NCBI GenBank assembly: GCA_031418775.1
Contig: JANOJN010000016.1
Location: forward strand, 19,313 to 83,312
Direction: 5' to 3'
From: JANLQX01 sp031418775
GTDB taxonomy: Bacteria > Actinomycetota > Acidimicrobiia > Acidimicrobiales > JANYDT01
DNA: 64,000 nucleotides
The notes beneath the pieces are model-generated. The model saw only the letters and a list, made by a program, of their open reading frames with translations. It was not told the DNA's origin and ran no database searches. Below are positions 16,413 to 24,949 of the stretch, piece by piece. The first letter of the stretch is position 1; every line of letters begins with the position of its first letter. The position numbers and the translations under genes are program-made.

Positions 16413-17633
16413 TCAGCGCAGTAGGGACCGGGCGAGCGTGAGCGGGTTGCCGGTCGCCAGGCGGCGCTGTAGGCGCGGGCCGGCGTTGCGGAACACCTTC
16501 CACATCACCGACGCCATCTCCGCCGACCCCGCCTCGCCGCCGAGGTAGGTCGCCGCGACCGCCGGGCTCAGTCGGAAGAACGAGTCGAAGAACGACCGGA
16601 GGTCGCGCTGGTTCATCGTGAGGACGCGACAGAGTCCGTACGTCTCGAGTCGCCTCGCCTTCACCCGGTCGTCACTCCACAGCGACTTCCAGATCTCACG
16701 GCTTGCATGGTCGAGGTCCACCCCCGAGCGCTCGAGCTGTGCCGCGATCGCCGTCGCGATCCGTGGCGCCGATCGGAGGGATGCGGCCACGGAGTACCCC
16801 GTCGCGGGATGGACGAGTGACGCGGCCGCCCCAAGACCGATGGTGCGCTGCGTTCGGTGGGGGAGCGGCACATCCATCGGGAACGACACTCGCTCGATCC
16901 CGTGGATGTGCTTGATGACAAGACCATCAGCGCGCAGACGATCGTGGAGCCGCCGTTCGAGCTCATCGAATCCGAGCGCGGGACGACTGGCGAGAGCGGT
17001 CTCCTCCACCAGCCACCGTCCATCGATCGGAAGGGTGTACCCGAAGGTCGGGACGGTGCGCTCGGGCCCCCGCCAGTCCATGAGTGTGCATTCGCCGTCC
17101 GCAAGTAGAGGTCGTTCGAACTCGGCGATGATGCCGTACGCCACCTGGAATGCTGTCGGGGTCGTTCGCTCCTCCCGCTCGATGAAGCGTGATGTCGCGC
17201 CGGACCCGTCGAGGACCAAGGAGGAACGGAGCGCCTTTCCCTCGGTGACCTCGACGGTGGTTCCGGAACGGTCGTGGGTGACCTGTGTTGCCGTGCCACG
17301 GCGTACCGTCAACGAGCCGCCCTCGGCTGTTGCCCGCAAGGCCGACGCGAGCGCGGCGTTGTCCAACCGTCCGTAGGGGCGCCCGGCCACCTGATCGCGA
17401 TCACCGATCACGTTGACCGTGTCGAACACCTCCGCCCACATGTCGGCGCTGGGCATGAGTTCGGTGACGGTTGCGTCGATCTGGTCGACCCACGCTCCGT
17501 AGGTGTTCGTCCAGGCGCGGTCGGGGTCCGGAGCGACGAGGGTGACGCTCAGTCCGGTCGGTGCGAGAGCTGCCGCGGCGGACCACGCTGCTGGGCCCGA
17601 GCCGAGGATGACGATGTCGGTCGCCTTGGCCAC
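16413..17633 (-). CDS. Lycopene cyclase (CrtY/CrtL-type flavoprotein)
   Basis: This is a 406-residue FAD/NAD(P)-binding protein. The N-terminal dinucleotide fold starts with IVILGSGPAAWSAA, followed by YGAWVDQID, the counterpart of the plant/cyanobacterial cyclase YGVWVDEFE motif, and WLVEETALASRP, the counterpart of FLEET-C-L. These motifs identify a lycopene beta-cyclase-like enzyme that would form beta-ionone rings, leading to beta-carotene or, after cleavage, retinal. No other carotenoid gene is in the window. GTG 17633 has CAAGAT six bases upstream. Ring specificity (beta versus epsilon, mono versus bicyclic) is undetermined. Confidence 0.85.
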   Translation of the reverse strand: MAKATDIVILGSGPAAWSAAAALAPTGLSVTLVAPDPDRAWTNTYGAWVDQIDATVTELMPSADMWAEVFDTVNVIGDRDQVAGRPYGRLDNAALASALRATAEGGSLTVRRGTATQVTHDRSGTTVEVTEGKALRSSLVLDGSGATSRFIEREERTTPTAFQVAYGIIAEFERPLLADGECTLMDWRGPERTVPTFGYTLPIDGRWLVEETALASRPALGFDELERRLHDRLRADGLVIKHIHGIERVSFPMDVPLPHRTQRTIGLGAAASLVHPATGYSVAASLRSAPRIATAIAAQLERSGVDLDHASREIWKSLWSDDRVKARRLETYGLCRVLTMNQRDLRSFFDSFFRLSPAVAATYLGGEAGSAEMASVMWKVFRNAGPRLQRRLATGNPLTLARSLLR

Positions 17634-17671
17634 CCGACCATCTTGGCCGCTTCTCGGGGCTCGTTGTTCGA

Positions 17672-17712
17672 GTCAGGTCGGTGTTCTGATCACGTTGAGC
17701 TGGCTGAGCGCG
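17672..17712. repeat. 41-bp direct repeat, copy 1 (intergenic)
   Basis: This copy is identical over 41 bases to 17728-17768 and offset by 56 bases. It lies between the SPFH gene and the lycopene cyclase gene, and duplicates the last codons and stop region of the SPFH gene. Confidence 0.9.
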
Positions 17713-17727
17713 GTGTTTGTTGTGCGG

Positions 17728-17768
17728 GTCAGGTCGGTGTTCTGATCACGTTGAGCTGGCTGAGCGCG
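17728..17768. repeat. 41-bp direct repeat, copy 2 (3' end of SPFH gene)
   Basis: This copy encodes the last residues LSQLNVIRTPT and the stop of the SPFH gene on the minus strand. Copy 1 lies just downstream of the gene. Confidence 0.9.
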
Positions 17769-18661
17769 ATCAGATCACGGAACTGCTTCTCCATGCCCTG
17801 CGGTGATCCGTCAAGGAACAAGACGTTGCCCTGCCCGTTCTCGGCCACATGACGGATCGCTTCGGTCCACATCGCGAAGAGGATGAGGGCAGTGTCGACG
17901 TTCTCGGCTTCAAGCTGCTTGGCCGATTCGGCGAGGCCCTTCGCGACCTCTTCGCGGAACAGCGCCACGCCCTGGCCGCGGAGCTGCGACGCGTTGCGCT
18001 CCGCGGATGCGGCGATCTGGATGGCGTTGCCTTCGGCTTCGGCTTCCTTGGTCTTGCGGATGAGGAGCGCGTCGCCTTCATTGGTTGCGGCCGCCTTGAG
18101 GTTGTTCGACGCCACGACCTGGGCCATCGACTGGGTGATCACCGAGTCGAACGTGATGTCGTTCAGGGCAAGATCGATCAGGTGGTAACCCCACCCTTCC
18201 AAGGTGGCGTCGAGCTGGTCCTTGACCTCTTCGACGATCTCGCGTCGAAGCCCGAGGATCTCCGCCTGGCGTTTCGTCGCCACGAAGCCGCGCGTCGATC
18301 CTTCGATCGTCCGGATCAGCGCAGTCGAGAAGTCATCGGCGCTCTGGAACTTGAACGCCACGTTCTTGAGGGTCTCCTCCTTCTCGTTGAAGACCGCGTA
18401 GAGGAGCATCGCCTTGAAGTAGACGTTTGCCTGGTCCTGGGTGATCGCCTGGAACTCGATCTCGATGGAGCGGTTCTGGATCGAGATGCGACGGGAGACC
18501 TTCTCGATCAGCGGGATGAGGAAGTTCAGCCCGGGGCGGAGGATGCGGCGGTACTTGCCGAAGATGGTGACGACGGCGATGTTGCCCTGCTCCACGGTCT
18601 TGACGGAGAAGACGAGGAGCAGGAGGAAGAGTCCAACAAGGACAAGAACGGCAGGACCCAT
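17729..18661 (-). CDS. SPFH/prohibitin-domain membrane protein (stomatin-like)
   Basis: This is a 310-residue protein with one N-terminal membrane span (GPAVLVLVGLFLLLLVFSV) followed by an SPFH/Band 7 domain (residues about 20-200: TVEQGNIAVVTIFGKYRRIL, LRPGLNFLIPLIEKV) and an Ala/Glu-rich coiled-coil region. Such proteins oligomerise at the membrane and organise microdomains or control proteases. The ATG at 18661 has a strong GGAGG ribosome-binding site; longer frames upstream have none. No NfeD partner is adjacent. The last 41 bases of the gene are duplicated just downstream. Confidence 0.88.
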   Translation of the reverse strand: MGPAVLVLVGLFLLLLVFSVKTVEQGNIAVVTIFGKYRRILRPGLNFLIPLIEKVSRRISIQNRSIEIEFQAITQDQANVYFKAMLLYAVFNEKEETLKNVAFKFQSADDFSTALIRTIEGSTRGFVATKRQAEILGLRREIVEEVKDQLDATLEGWGYHLIDLALNDITFDSVITQSMAQVVASNNLKAAATNEGDALLIRKTKEAEAEGNAIQIAASAERNASQLRGQGVALFREEVAKGLAESAKQLEAENVDTALILFAMWTEAIRHVAENGQGNVLFLDGSPQGMEKQFRDLIALSQLNVIRTPT

Positions 18662-18743
18662 CGACGCAAACCTCCGGCGGCGACGAACGGGTGCCGTGCC
18701 GCTCCGCGAACGTATACCAAGGACTCGCCTGTCTGGCGCTGCG

Positions 18744-19436
18744 CTAGTAGAAGCCCTCACGGCGCGCGTAGCGGGCAGCCCGTTCGGCGTCATAGACCGC
18801 GGCATCGAACTCCGGATCGCTCTGGGCGTTGATGACCTTCAGAATTTCGCCGTTGCTGGGAAGGCTCGTCCGGTCCTGAAAGGTCGAGGGGTCCCACAGG
18901 TGCGAGCGAATGAAGGCCTTCGAACACTGCGTGAACGCTTCTTCGATTTCGACGACGATGCCGAGGCGCGGCACGCTGCCTTCATGCTCACACGGGGCAA
19001 GAAGGTCGCGGTCATCGGTAATCCACGCTCGGCCATTGACGCGGAACGTATCGGTGATGCCCGGGAGGACGAAGAGCAGGCCGACGTGCGGATTGGCGAT
19101 GATGTTGCGGAGGGTGTCGGCAAGACGGTTGCCGGGGCGTTCCGGTATGACGAGGGTACGGTCGTCGAGGATCCTGACGAAGCCTGCCGGATCTCCGCGC
19201 GGGCTGACGTCGCAGTCTCCAGTCGGGCTCGATGTCGCAATGCACAAGAACGGAGAACGCTCGATGAAGCCACGGGTGAGCTGGTTCAGCGAGTCCGTGA
19301 CCTTCATGCAGACGGCCTTGGCGGGTTCGCCGATCACGCTTCGCAGCTCGGCGACGCTCGCCAATCGGCGAATCTCGCGGCCCAGAACCGACCCGCTCGT
19401 CGGTTCGTCGACTGTGACATCGGTCGTCGTATCCAC
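18744..19436 (-). CDS. FMN-binding pyridoxamine 5'-phosphate oxidase-family protein (MSMEG_1061-like)
   Basis: This is a 230-residue split-barrel flavoprotein. Characteristic blocks are RSPFLCIATSSPTGDCDVSPRG, DDRTLVIPERPGNRLADTL and NIIANPHVGLLFVLPG, which together define the PPOX subgroup typified by Mycobacterium MSMEG_1061. The cofactor is likely FMN; the physiological substrate is unknown, and true pyridoxamine phosphate oxidase activity is not implied. The GTG at 19436 has TACCCT six bases upstream. The gene is divergent from the DEAD-box helicase gene, 52 bases away. Confidence 0.85.
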   Translation of the reverse strand: MDTTTDVTVDEPTSGSVLGREIRRLASVAELRSVIGEPAKAVCMKVTDSLNQLTRGFIERSPFLCIATSSPTGDCDVSPRGDPAGFVRILDDRTLVIPERPGNRLADTLRNIIANPHVGLLFVLPGITDTFRVNGRAWITDDRDLLAPCEHEGSVPRLGIVVEIEEAFTQCSKAFIRSHLWDPSTFQDRTSLPSNGEILKVINAQSDPEFDAAVYDAERAARYARREGFY

Positions 19437-19442
19437 CGATTC

Positions 19443-19448
19443 AGGGTA
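19443..19448 (-). promoter_or_regulatory. -10 box of PPOX gene (leaderless)
   Basis: TACCCT on the minus strand, six bases upstream of GTG 19436. It faces the helicase promoter 28 bases away. Confidence 0.55.
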
Positions 19449-19476
19449 TCGGGACGACGGCGGTGGCCAGGCGAAT

Positions 19477-19482
19477 TACTCT
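19477..19482 (+). promoter_or_regulatory. -10 box of DEAD-box helicase gene (leaderless)
   Basis: TACTCT, six bases upstream of GTG 19489. This fixes the helicase start well downstream of the longer open frame. Confidence 0.55.
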
Positions 19483-19488
19483 TACGTG

Positions 19489-21243
19489 GTGAGTACGACC
19501 GAAGAACAGTCAAGATTTGCCGATCTCGGACTCCGCCCTGAGCTCCTCAGCTCCGTGGAATCGCTGGGCTACGAGGAGCCAACCCCGATCCAGCGCGAGG
19601 CGATCCCGCTGATGCTGAGCGGTCGAGACCTCCTCGGGCAGGCGGCAACCGGCACCGGAAAAACCGCGGCTTTCGCGCTCCCGATCCTCCAGCAAATCCC
19701 CGAAAGCAAGGGAAAACCGGAGCCCTTCGCGCTGGTTCTCGTTCCGACGCGCGAGCTCGCCGTCCAGGTCTCGGAAGCTATGTACAAATACGGTCGCGTG
19801 CTCGGAGCGCGCGTCCTTCCGGTCTACGGCGGTCAGCCGATCGGTCGCCAGCTGCAGGCGCTCTCGGGTGGCGTGCACGTAGTCGTCGCCACTCCTGGTC
19901 GCGCAATGGACCACATCGCCCGCGGCACCCTCGCCCTCGACAAGATCAAGATCGTGGTGCTCGACGAGGCGGACGAGATGCTCGACATGGGCTTCGCTGA
20001 AGACATTGAAGAGATCCTCAAGTCGACCCCATCGGATCGTCAGACCGTCATGTTCTCGGCGACGCTTCCTCCTCGCATCATGGGCATCGCCAAGCGCCAT
20101 CTCAACGACCCGCTAAAAGTGCAGATCGGGCTCGGTGACACGAAGCCGGGCAAGGCCCTCATCCGTCAGGCGGTCTACGTCGTGCAGCGGTCCCACAAGG
20201 CTGCCGCGCTCGGTCGAGTACTCGACGTCGAGGCTCCCCGAGCCGCACTGGTCTTCTGCCGCACACGTACTGAAGTGGAACAGCTGACCGAGACGATGAA
20301 CGGCCGCGGCTATCGCGCTGAGGCGCTCCACGGAGGTCTGGGACAGGAGTCCCGCGATCGGGTCATGGGGCGCATCCGGACGGGCGCCACCGAACTTGTC
20401 ATCGCCACCGACGTGGCCGCCCGCGGTCTCGACATCGACTCGCTCACCCATGTCGTGAACTACGACGTCCCGTCGGCTCCGGAGGCATATGTCCACCGCA
20501 TCGGTCGCGTCGGGCGCGCCGGTCGGGAAGGCACTGCGATCACTCTCGCCGAGCCACGTGAACAGCGTCTGCTCGAGAACATCGAGCGGCTGACCAAGCA
20601 GAAGATCGCCATCGAGAAGGTCCCGTCGGTCGCCGACCTCCGGGCCAAGCAGATGGAGCTCACCGTCGAGACGATTCGTACGGCGTTGACCGCCGACGAC
20701 CTCGAGAACTATGCGGGCATCCTCGATCAGTTCTCCGAGACCGAGCTCCGCGACGTTGCGCTCGCAGCAATCCGTCTGGCTCACCTCGCGAACGGCGCGA
20801 CGGTCGACGACAAGGAGATTCCCGACGCGTCCTCGCGCATGCAGCGTGGCGCCGGCGAGACCAAGGGCCGATTCGACCGAGGAGGCACCGACCGGTGGAA
20901 CGACGATGGTCCGCGTAAGCGGCCGCCGAGCAAGGGCGGAAGCGGTGAGTGGGCCGAGCGTCCGGCCCGACCCGCCGGTGCGCCGAAGGGCGGTTCCGGC
21001 GGTCCCACAGCCAAGCTCTACATCGGCCTCGGCCACAAGGACGGTGTGCGAGCAGGCGACCTCGTCGGCTCCATCGCGAACGAGAGCGGACTCACGGGCC
21101 GCGACATCGGACCCATCAAGATCGCGGAGCACTTCTCCGTCGTCGGTGTGCCCGACGGCTCGGCGGAGGACGTGATCGCCGTGATGCGCAAGGTCATGCT
21201 CCGCGGCAAGAAGGTCACCGTCCGCCGCTTCGTCGAAGACTGA
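19489..21243 (+). CDS. deaD: DEAD-box ATP-dependent RNA helicase (DeaD/CsdA-like)
   Basis: This 584-residue RNA helicase is likely involved in ribosome assembly and cold adaptation. The order of motifs is Q motif (F-ADLGL...PTPIQREAIP), motif I AATGTGKT at 52-59, DEAD at 159-162, SAT (FSATLPP), then the second RecA domain with ELVIATDVAARGLDI and HRIGRVGRAGREG. After a Gly/Arg-rich linker (about 480-510) comes a DbpA-type RNA-binding domain (KLYIGLGHKDGVRAGDLVG to the end). The GTG at 19489 gives a normal N-terminus. Confidence 0.94.
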   Translation: MSTTEEQSRFADLGLRPELLSSVESLGYEEPTPIQREAIPLMLSGRDLLGQAATGTGKTAAFALPILQQIPESKGKPEPFALVLVPTRELAVQVSEAMYKYGRVLGARVLPVYGGQPIGRQLQALSGGVHVVVATPGRAMDHIARGTLALDKIKIVVLDEADEMLDMGFAEDIEEILKSTPSDRQTVMFSATLPPRIMGIAKRHLNDPLKVQIGLGDTKPGKALIRQAVYVVQRSHKAAALGRVLDVEAPRAALVFCRTRTEVEQLTETMNGRGYRAEALHGGLGQESRDRVMGRIRTGATELVIATDVAARGLDIDSLTHVVNYDVPSAPEAYVHRIGRVGRAGREGTAITLAEPREQRLLENIERLTKQKIAIEKVPSVADLRAKQMELTVETIRTALTADDLENYAGILDQFSETELRDVALAAIRLAHLANGATVDDKEIPDASSRMQRGAGETKGRFDRGGTDRWNDDGPRKRPPSKGGSGEWAERPARPAGAPKGGSGGPTAKLYIGLGHKDGVRAGDLVGSIANESGLTGRDIGPIKIAEHFSVVGVPDGSAEDVIAVMRKVMLRGKKVTVRRFVED

Positions 21244-21272
21244 TCAGCGGGACTGCACCCGCGGGCTGAGCT

Positions 21273-21698
21273 TCAGCCGTTGAGGACGACCTCGGCGAGG
21301 TAGCCGTCGGGGTCGCGGAACGCGAAGAAGCGCTGCGTGCCGAACTCGCGGACATCTCCGGTCGACGCGCCCGCGGCAACGAGGCGAGCCAGCAGTTCGT
21401 CGAACGCCTCCATGTCCGTCGCTCGGAAGGAGGCGTGATCGAAGCGAGCCGTGCCATAGAACACGGCTGCCGGCGGAGTGAGGAGTTCCGGAGCATCACC
21501 GAGAGCGACCTCGGTGGCCTGCAGGGTCGTGCCGCTGCTCAGTGGGATGAGGACGATCTTGCGTCCGTCGCCGCCCACCCGAGGGAACCCCGTCAGCGGC
21601 TCGATGCCGAAGATGCTCCGGTAGAACTCGGTGAGCCGATCGACGTCCCTCGACGACGTGGACACGTGGTCAAATCCGCTTACAAGTGCTCGACTCAT
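21273..21698 (-). CDS. VOC-superfamily (glyoxalase-like) protein
   Basis: This is a 141-residue protein with two beta-alpha-beta-beta-beta modules. GFDHVSTSSRDVDRLTEFYR opens the first module and carries a metal-ligand-position His. RFDHASFRATDMEAFDEL opens the second, and FFAFRDPDGYLAEVV ends it with a metal-ligand-position Glu. This is the vicinal oxygen chelate fold of glyoxalases, dioxygenases and resistance proteins. The exact reaction is unknown. The ATG at 21698 is preceded by GGAGA; upstream in-frame sequence is not needed. Confidence 0.85.
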   Translation of the reverse strand: MSRALVSGFDHVSTSSRDVDRLTEFYRSIFGIEPLTGFPRVGGDGRKIVLIPLSSGTTLQATEVALGDAPELLTPPAAVFYGTARFDHASFRATDMEAFDELLARLVAAGASTGDVREFGTQRFFAFRDPDGYLAEVVLNG

Positions 21699-21804
21699 GG
21701 TTCGTCTCCGTTCGGGTGGGCTCGGTCCGGAGCCGCGACGACGCAACCTACTTGCCCTCGTCGAGACATGTGGATTGTCGGCGACGGCTTCGGGGCACCC
21801 TCGG

Positions 21805-21810
21805 TAGCGT
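21805..21810 (+). promoter_or_regulatory. -10 box of the HIT-like gene (leaderless)
   Basis: TAGCGT, six bases upstream of ATG 21817. Confidence 0.5.
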
Positions 21811-21816
21811 GACCTT

Positions 21817-22398
21817 ATGGATGATCGGACCGAAAAGGCCGTAAGAGCACTCACTTCGTCGCCGCTGTTCCCGTTCGAAGGTGAATTCGGACTGAAGACA
21901 TTGGGTGCCCCGATGGAGAGTGAACTCGTTCGAGACGGCGAGGATGGCAAGCCCTGTCACTCGTGTGGTGCGGATGACAGGGTGCTCTGGCGCAACGGAC
22001 GATGGAAGCTCACCTCCTTCCGACCGTCTGCCAACCCCGTCGGGCTATTCCTCGAGACCATTGATCACATCGACTTCGATCACTTTGACGATGGCTTGGC
22101 AGCTGAGTTCGGTCGGCTCACCTGGCGTCTCGAAACGGCGATCAGGACGATCGAATCCGTTGGGCGAGTGCACGTGCATCGTTGGGGCGACGGTTCGTCG
22201 CACTTCCATGTCTGGTTCCAAGGCCGACCTGCGCGTCAGGTCGAGCTCTACGGATGGGGAGACGTTCTCTGGTCCCAACTGCTTCCACCGCTTGACGCGT
22301 CGGTGATCGACGCCAACCATCGCCGGGTAGTTGTGCACTTCGCTCGGGCGGTGGGCGGCACAGTGGTGGACCTCCGGCGATCAAGCTCTGAGCGTTGA
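21817..22398 (+). CDS. Uncharacterised protein with HIT-like His cluster and CxxC
   Basis: This is a 193-residue soluble protein of no firmly recognised family. C47-x2-C50 (CHSCG) may bind zinc. The segment RVHVHRWGDGSSHFHVWFQG contains H119, H121, H129 and H131 with a hydrophobic spacing like the strand-loop of HIT/GalT-superfamily nucleotide hydrolases and transferases. If this reading is right it would act on a nucleotide or phosphorylated substrate, but the catalytic HxHxH is not exact. The gene has its own leaderless-type promoter and ends 69 bases before the glycosidase gene. Confidence 0.6.
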   Translation: MDDRTEKAVRALTSSPLFPFEGEFGLKTLGAPMESELVRDGEDGKPCHSCGADDRVLWRNGRWKLTSFRPSANPVGLFLETIDHIDFDHFDDGLAAEFGRLTWRLETAIRTIESVGRVHVHRWGDGSSHFHVWFQGRPARQVELYGWGDVLWSQLLPPLDASVIDANHRRVVVHFARAVGGTVVDLRRSSSER

Positions 22399-22454
22399 GC
22401 CCCGAGACCGGTTCCGGGAGTCCTTCGCCGCCGCGTGGTTCGCAGCGAAGGCAG

Positions 22455-22460
22455 TAGCTT
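22455..22460 (+). promoter_or_regulatory. -10 box of GH3 gene (leaderless)
   Basis: TAGCTT, seven bases upstream of GTG 22468; it supports that start over an upstream GTG at 22435. Confidence 0.5.
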
Positions 22461-22467
22461 CGCCCTC

Positions 22468-24894
22468 GTGAATGACGCCGAACTCGATGCCCTGATCGAC
22501 GCTCTGACCATCGAGGAGCAGGTGTCGCTGCTGGCGGGAACGGACAACTGGCACACGGCTGAGCTTCCGCGCCACGGCATCCCGGCAATGCGGGTCACCG
22601 ATGGACCCGCCGGAGCGCGGGGAACAACCTTCACCGGTCCGGCGTCGGTCAACGTGCCGTCGGGAACTGCGTTGGCGGCAACCTTCGATCCGGCGCTGGT
22701 CGAACGCATCGGCGCGCTCCTCGGCCGTGAGGCGCGCGCCAAGGGAGCTCGCGTGCTGCTCGCACCGACCGTGAACCTCCACCGCACACCGGTCGGCGGC
22801 CGCAACTTCGAATGCCAGAGCGAAGATCCATACCTCAGCGCGCGGATCACCGTCGGCTACGTCAACGGGGTGCAGAGCGAGGGGGTGGCGGCGTGCGTGA
22901 AGCATTTCGTCGGCAACGACACCGAGCACGAGCGGATGACGATCGACAACCGCATCGACGAGCGAACCATGCGCGAGATGTACCTCCGACCCTTCGAAGC
23001 GGCGGTGTGCGAGGCCGACGCTCTTTCGATCATGTCGGCGTACAACCGGATCAACGGACCGTGGGCCGCCGACTCGAAGGAGCTCATCACCGACGTGCTG
23101 CGCGGGGAGTGGGGCTTCACCGGCGTCGTCATGAGCGATTGGTTCGGGCTGCACTCGACAGCCGAGGGCATCGAAGCCGGCCTCGACCTGGAGATGCCGG
23201 GGCCGACGCGCGACCGCGGTGCCAAGCTCGTCGCCGCCGTCGAGTCCGGAGCCGTCGACGCCTCGCTGGTACGGGCCGCTGCTCGTCGAATGCTGTCGTT
23301 CATGGATCGGCTCGGCGCCATCTCCGATGGTGGACCGGGACCGGAGACGACCCGCGACGTACCGGAGGATCGATCGCTGATCCGATCCGCTGGCGCGGCC
23401 GGCATGGTGCTACTCCGCAACGAAGCCAACGCCCTTCCCCTCGATACCACTTCTGTTCGCCGCGTCGCCGTCATCGGTCCCAACGCAGCGAAGGGGCGGA
23501 TCATGGGCGGAGGGTCGGCCATGGTCAATCCCGTGCACGAGGTCCATCCGCTCGGCTCTCTCCGTGATCGACTCGGCGGTGCCGGCGTCGAGGTGCTCGA
23601 CGCCGTCGGGTGCACCATCCACCGGACGCTTCCGCCGCCGCGGCGCGACTGGATCACCGATGCCACGATCGACTACTTCGTCACAGCAGATGACATGACC
23701 AACGCGGTGCCGCCGCTGCGATCGGAGGTCCTCCCACGCTTCAACCTGATCTGGCCGGACGACCCGGGTGAGGGTTTGACGCGCGAACTCTTCGCATGTC
23801 GCGTCAGCTTCGGGTTCACCCCTGACGTTTCCGGCGTGTGGTCCTTCGGTCTCACCTCGATCGGCCGGGCCCGGCTCTTCGTCGACGGAGAGCTCGTTGT
23901 CGACGATGAGCCCGCCGCGCCGGGCGGTTCGTTCTTCGGCATCGGCAAGGCCCAGTTCGTCGCATCGCATGAACTCCTCGCCGGTCAGGCGGTCCGGGTC
24001 ACGGTCGAATACGTCAACGACGGACTCGGGATGATGCGCGGGTTGATCATGGGCTTCGACGCTCCGGTCGTCGACGACTTGGTGGCAGGGGCGGCGAGGC
24101 TGGCGGCCACGACCGACGCGTCCATCGTGATCGTCGGGACGAACGACGACTGGGAGGCCGAGGGCTACGACCGCACCACGATCGCCCTGCCCGGTCGTCA
24201 GGACGAGCTCATCAGCGAGGTGGCCAAGGTAAGCGCGCGGACAATCGTCGTGGTGAACGCCGGTTCGCCCGTCGCCATGCCGTGGATCAACGAGGTCGAC
24301 GCCGTGCTCTTCGTCTGGTTCCCCGGGCAGGAGTTCGGCGATGCGCTCACCGATGTGCTCCTCGGCGACGTCGACCCCGGTGGGCGGCTCCCGGTTACCC
24401 TGCCCCGTCGTCTCGAGGACACACCGGCCTTCGAGCACCATCCCGGGCGCAACGGCGTGGGCCGCTATCTCGAGGGACGTCTCATCGGGTATCGGTACTA
24501 CGACACGGTCGGGCGCGAACCACTGTTCGGCTTCGGTCACGGTCTTTCCTACGCGGACATTTCGATCGACAGCGCCGAGGCCGGTGATGGCGTCATCCGG
24601 GCCACGGTCACCAACGCCGGCGATCGGTCCGGCTTCGAGGTAATCCAGGTCTATGCGCATGATCCCGTCGGAACGGGCGCGCCCGACGATGCCGTGCAGC
24701 AACTCGTCGGCTTTGCCAAGGTCGAGGTTGCCCCCGGGGAGAGTCGTTCGGTCGAGATCGCCCTCGATCCCCGCTGGGCGATGCACTGGGACGTGGCGAC
24801 CCATTCCTGGGCGGCCCGCCCGGGAGCGCGGGAACTCCGGGTAGGTCGTTCATCGCGTCGTATCGACCACGTACTCGCAGTTACTGTCGGCTGA
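22468..24894 (+). CDS. Glycoside hydrolase family 3 beta-glucosidase with PA14 insert
   Basis: This 808-residue enzyme is predicted to cleave terminal beta-glucosyl or related residues. The TIM-barrel domain contains VKHFVGNDTEHER and the nucleophile motif VMSDW, with Asp near residue 224. The alpha/beta sandwich follows and is interrupted by a PA14 domain (about residues 430-530, including SGVWSFGLTSIGRARLFVDG). A fibronectin-III-like domain closes the protein. No signal peptide is seen, so it is likely cytosolic, acting on imported oligosaccharides; the ABC importer in the window is a plausible supplier. The domain order matches Kluyveromyces-type GH3 enzymes. Confidence 0.93.
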   Translation: MNDAELDALIDALTIEEQVSLLAGTDNWHTAELPRHGIPAMRVTDGPAGARGTTFTGPASVNVPSGTALAATFDPALVERIGALLGREARAKGARVLLAPTVNLHRTPVGGRNFECQSEDPYLSARITVGYVNGVQSEGVAACVKHFVGNDTEHERMTIDNRIDERTMREMYLRPFEAAVCEADALSIMSAYNRINGPWAADSKELITDVLRGEWGFTGVVMSDWFGLHSTAEGIEAGLDLEMPGPTRDRGAKLVAAVESGAVDASLVRAAARRMLSFMDRLGAISDGGPGPETTRDVPEDRSLIRSAGAAGMVLLRNEANALPLDTTSVRRVAVIGPNAAKGRIMGGGSAMVNPVHEVHPLGSLRDRLGGAGVEVLDAVGCTIHRTLPPPRRDWITDATIDYFVTADDMTNAVPPLRSEVLPRFNLIWPDDPGEGLTRELFACRVSFGFTPDVSGVWSFGLTSIGRARLFVDGELVVDDEPAAPGGSFFGIGKAQFVASHELLAGQAVRVTVEYVNDGLGMMRGLIMGFDAPVVDDLVAGAARLAATTDASIVIVGTNDDWEAEGYDRTTIALPGRQDELISEVAKVSARTIVVVNAGSPVAMPWINEVDAVLFVWFPGQEFGDALTDVLLGDVDPGGRLPVTLPRRLEDTPAFEHHPGRNGVGRYLEGRLIGYRYYDTVGREPLFGFGHGLSYADISIDSAEAGDGVIRATVTNAGDRSGFEVIQVYAHDPVGTGAPDDAVQQLVGFAKVEVAPGESRSVEIALDPRWAMHWDVATHSWAARPGARELRVGRSSRRIDHVLAVTVG

Positions 24895-24949
24895 GTCACG
24901 GACCGGCCGGACACGCGCGAACAGCCGCTTCCCGCTCAACGCCACACCA

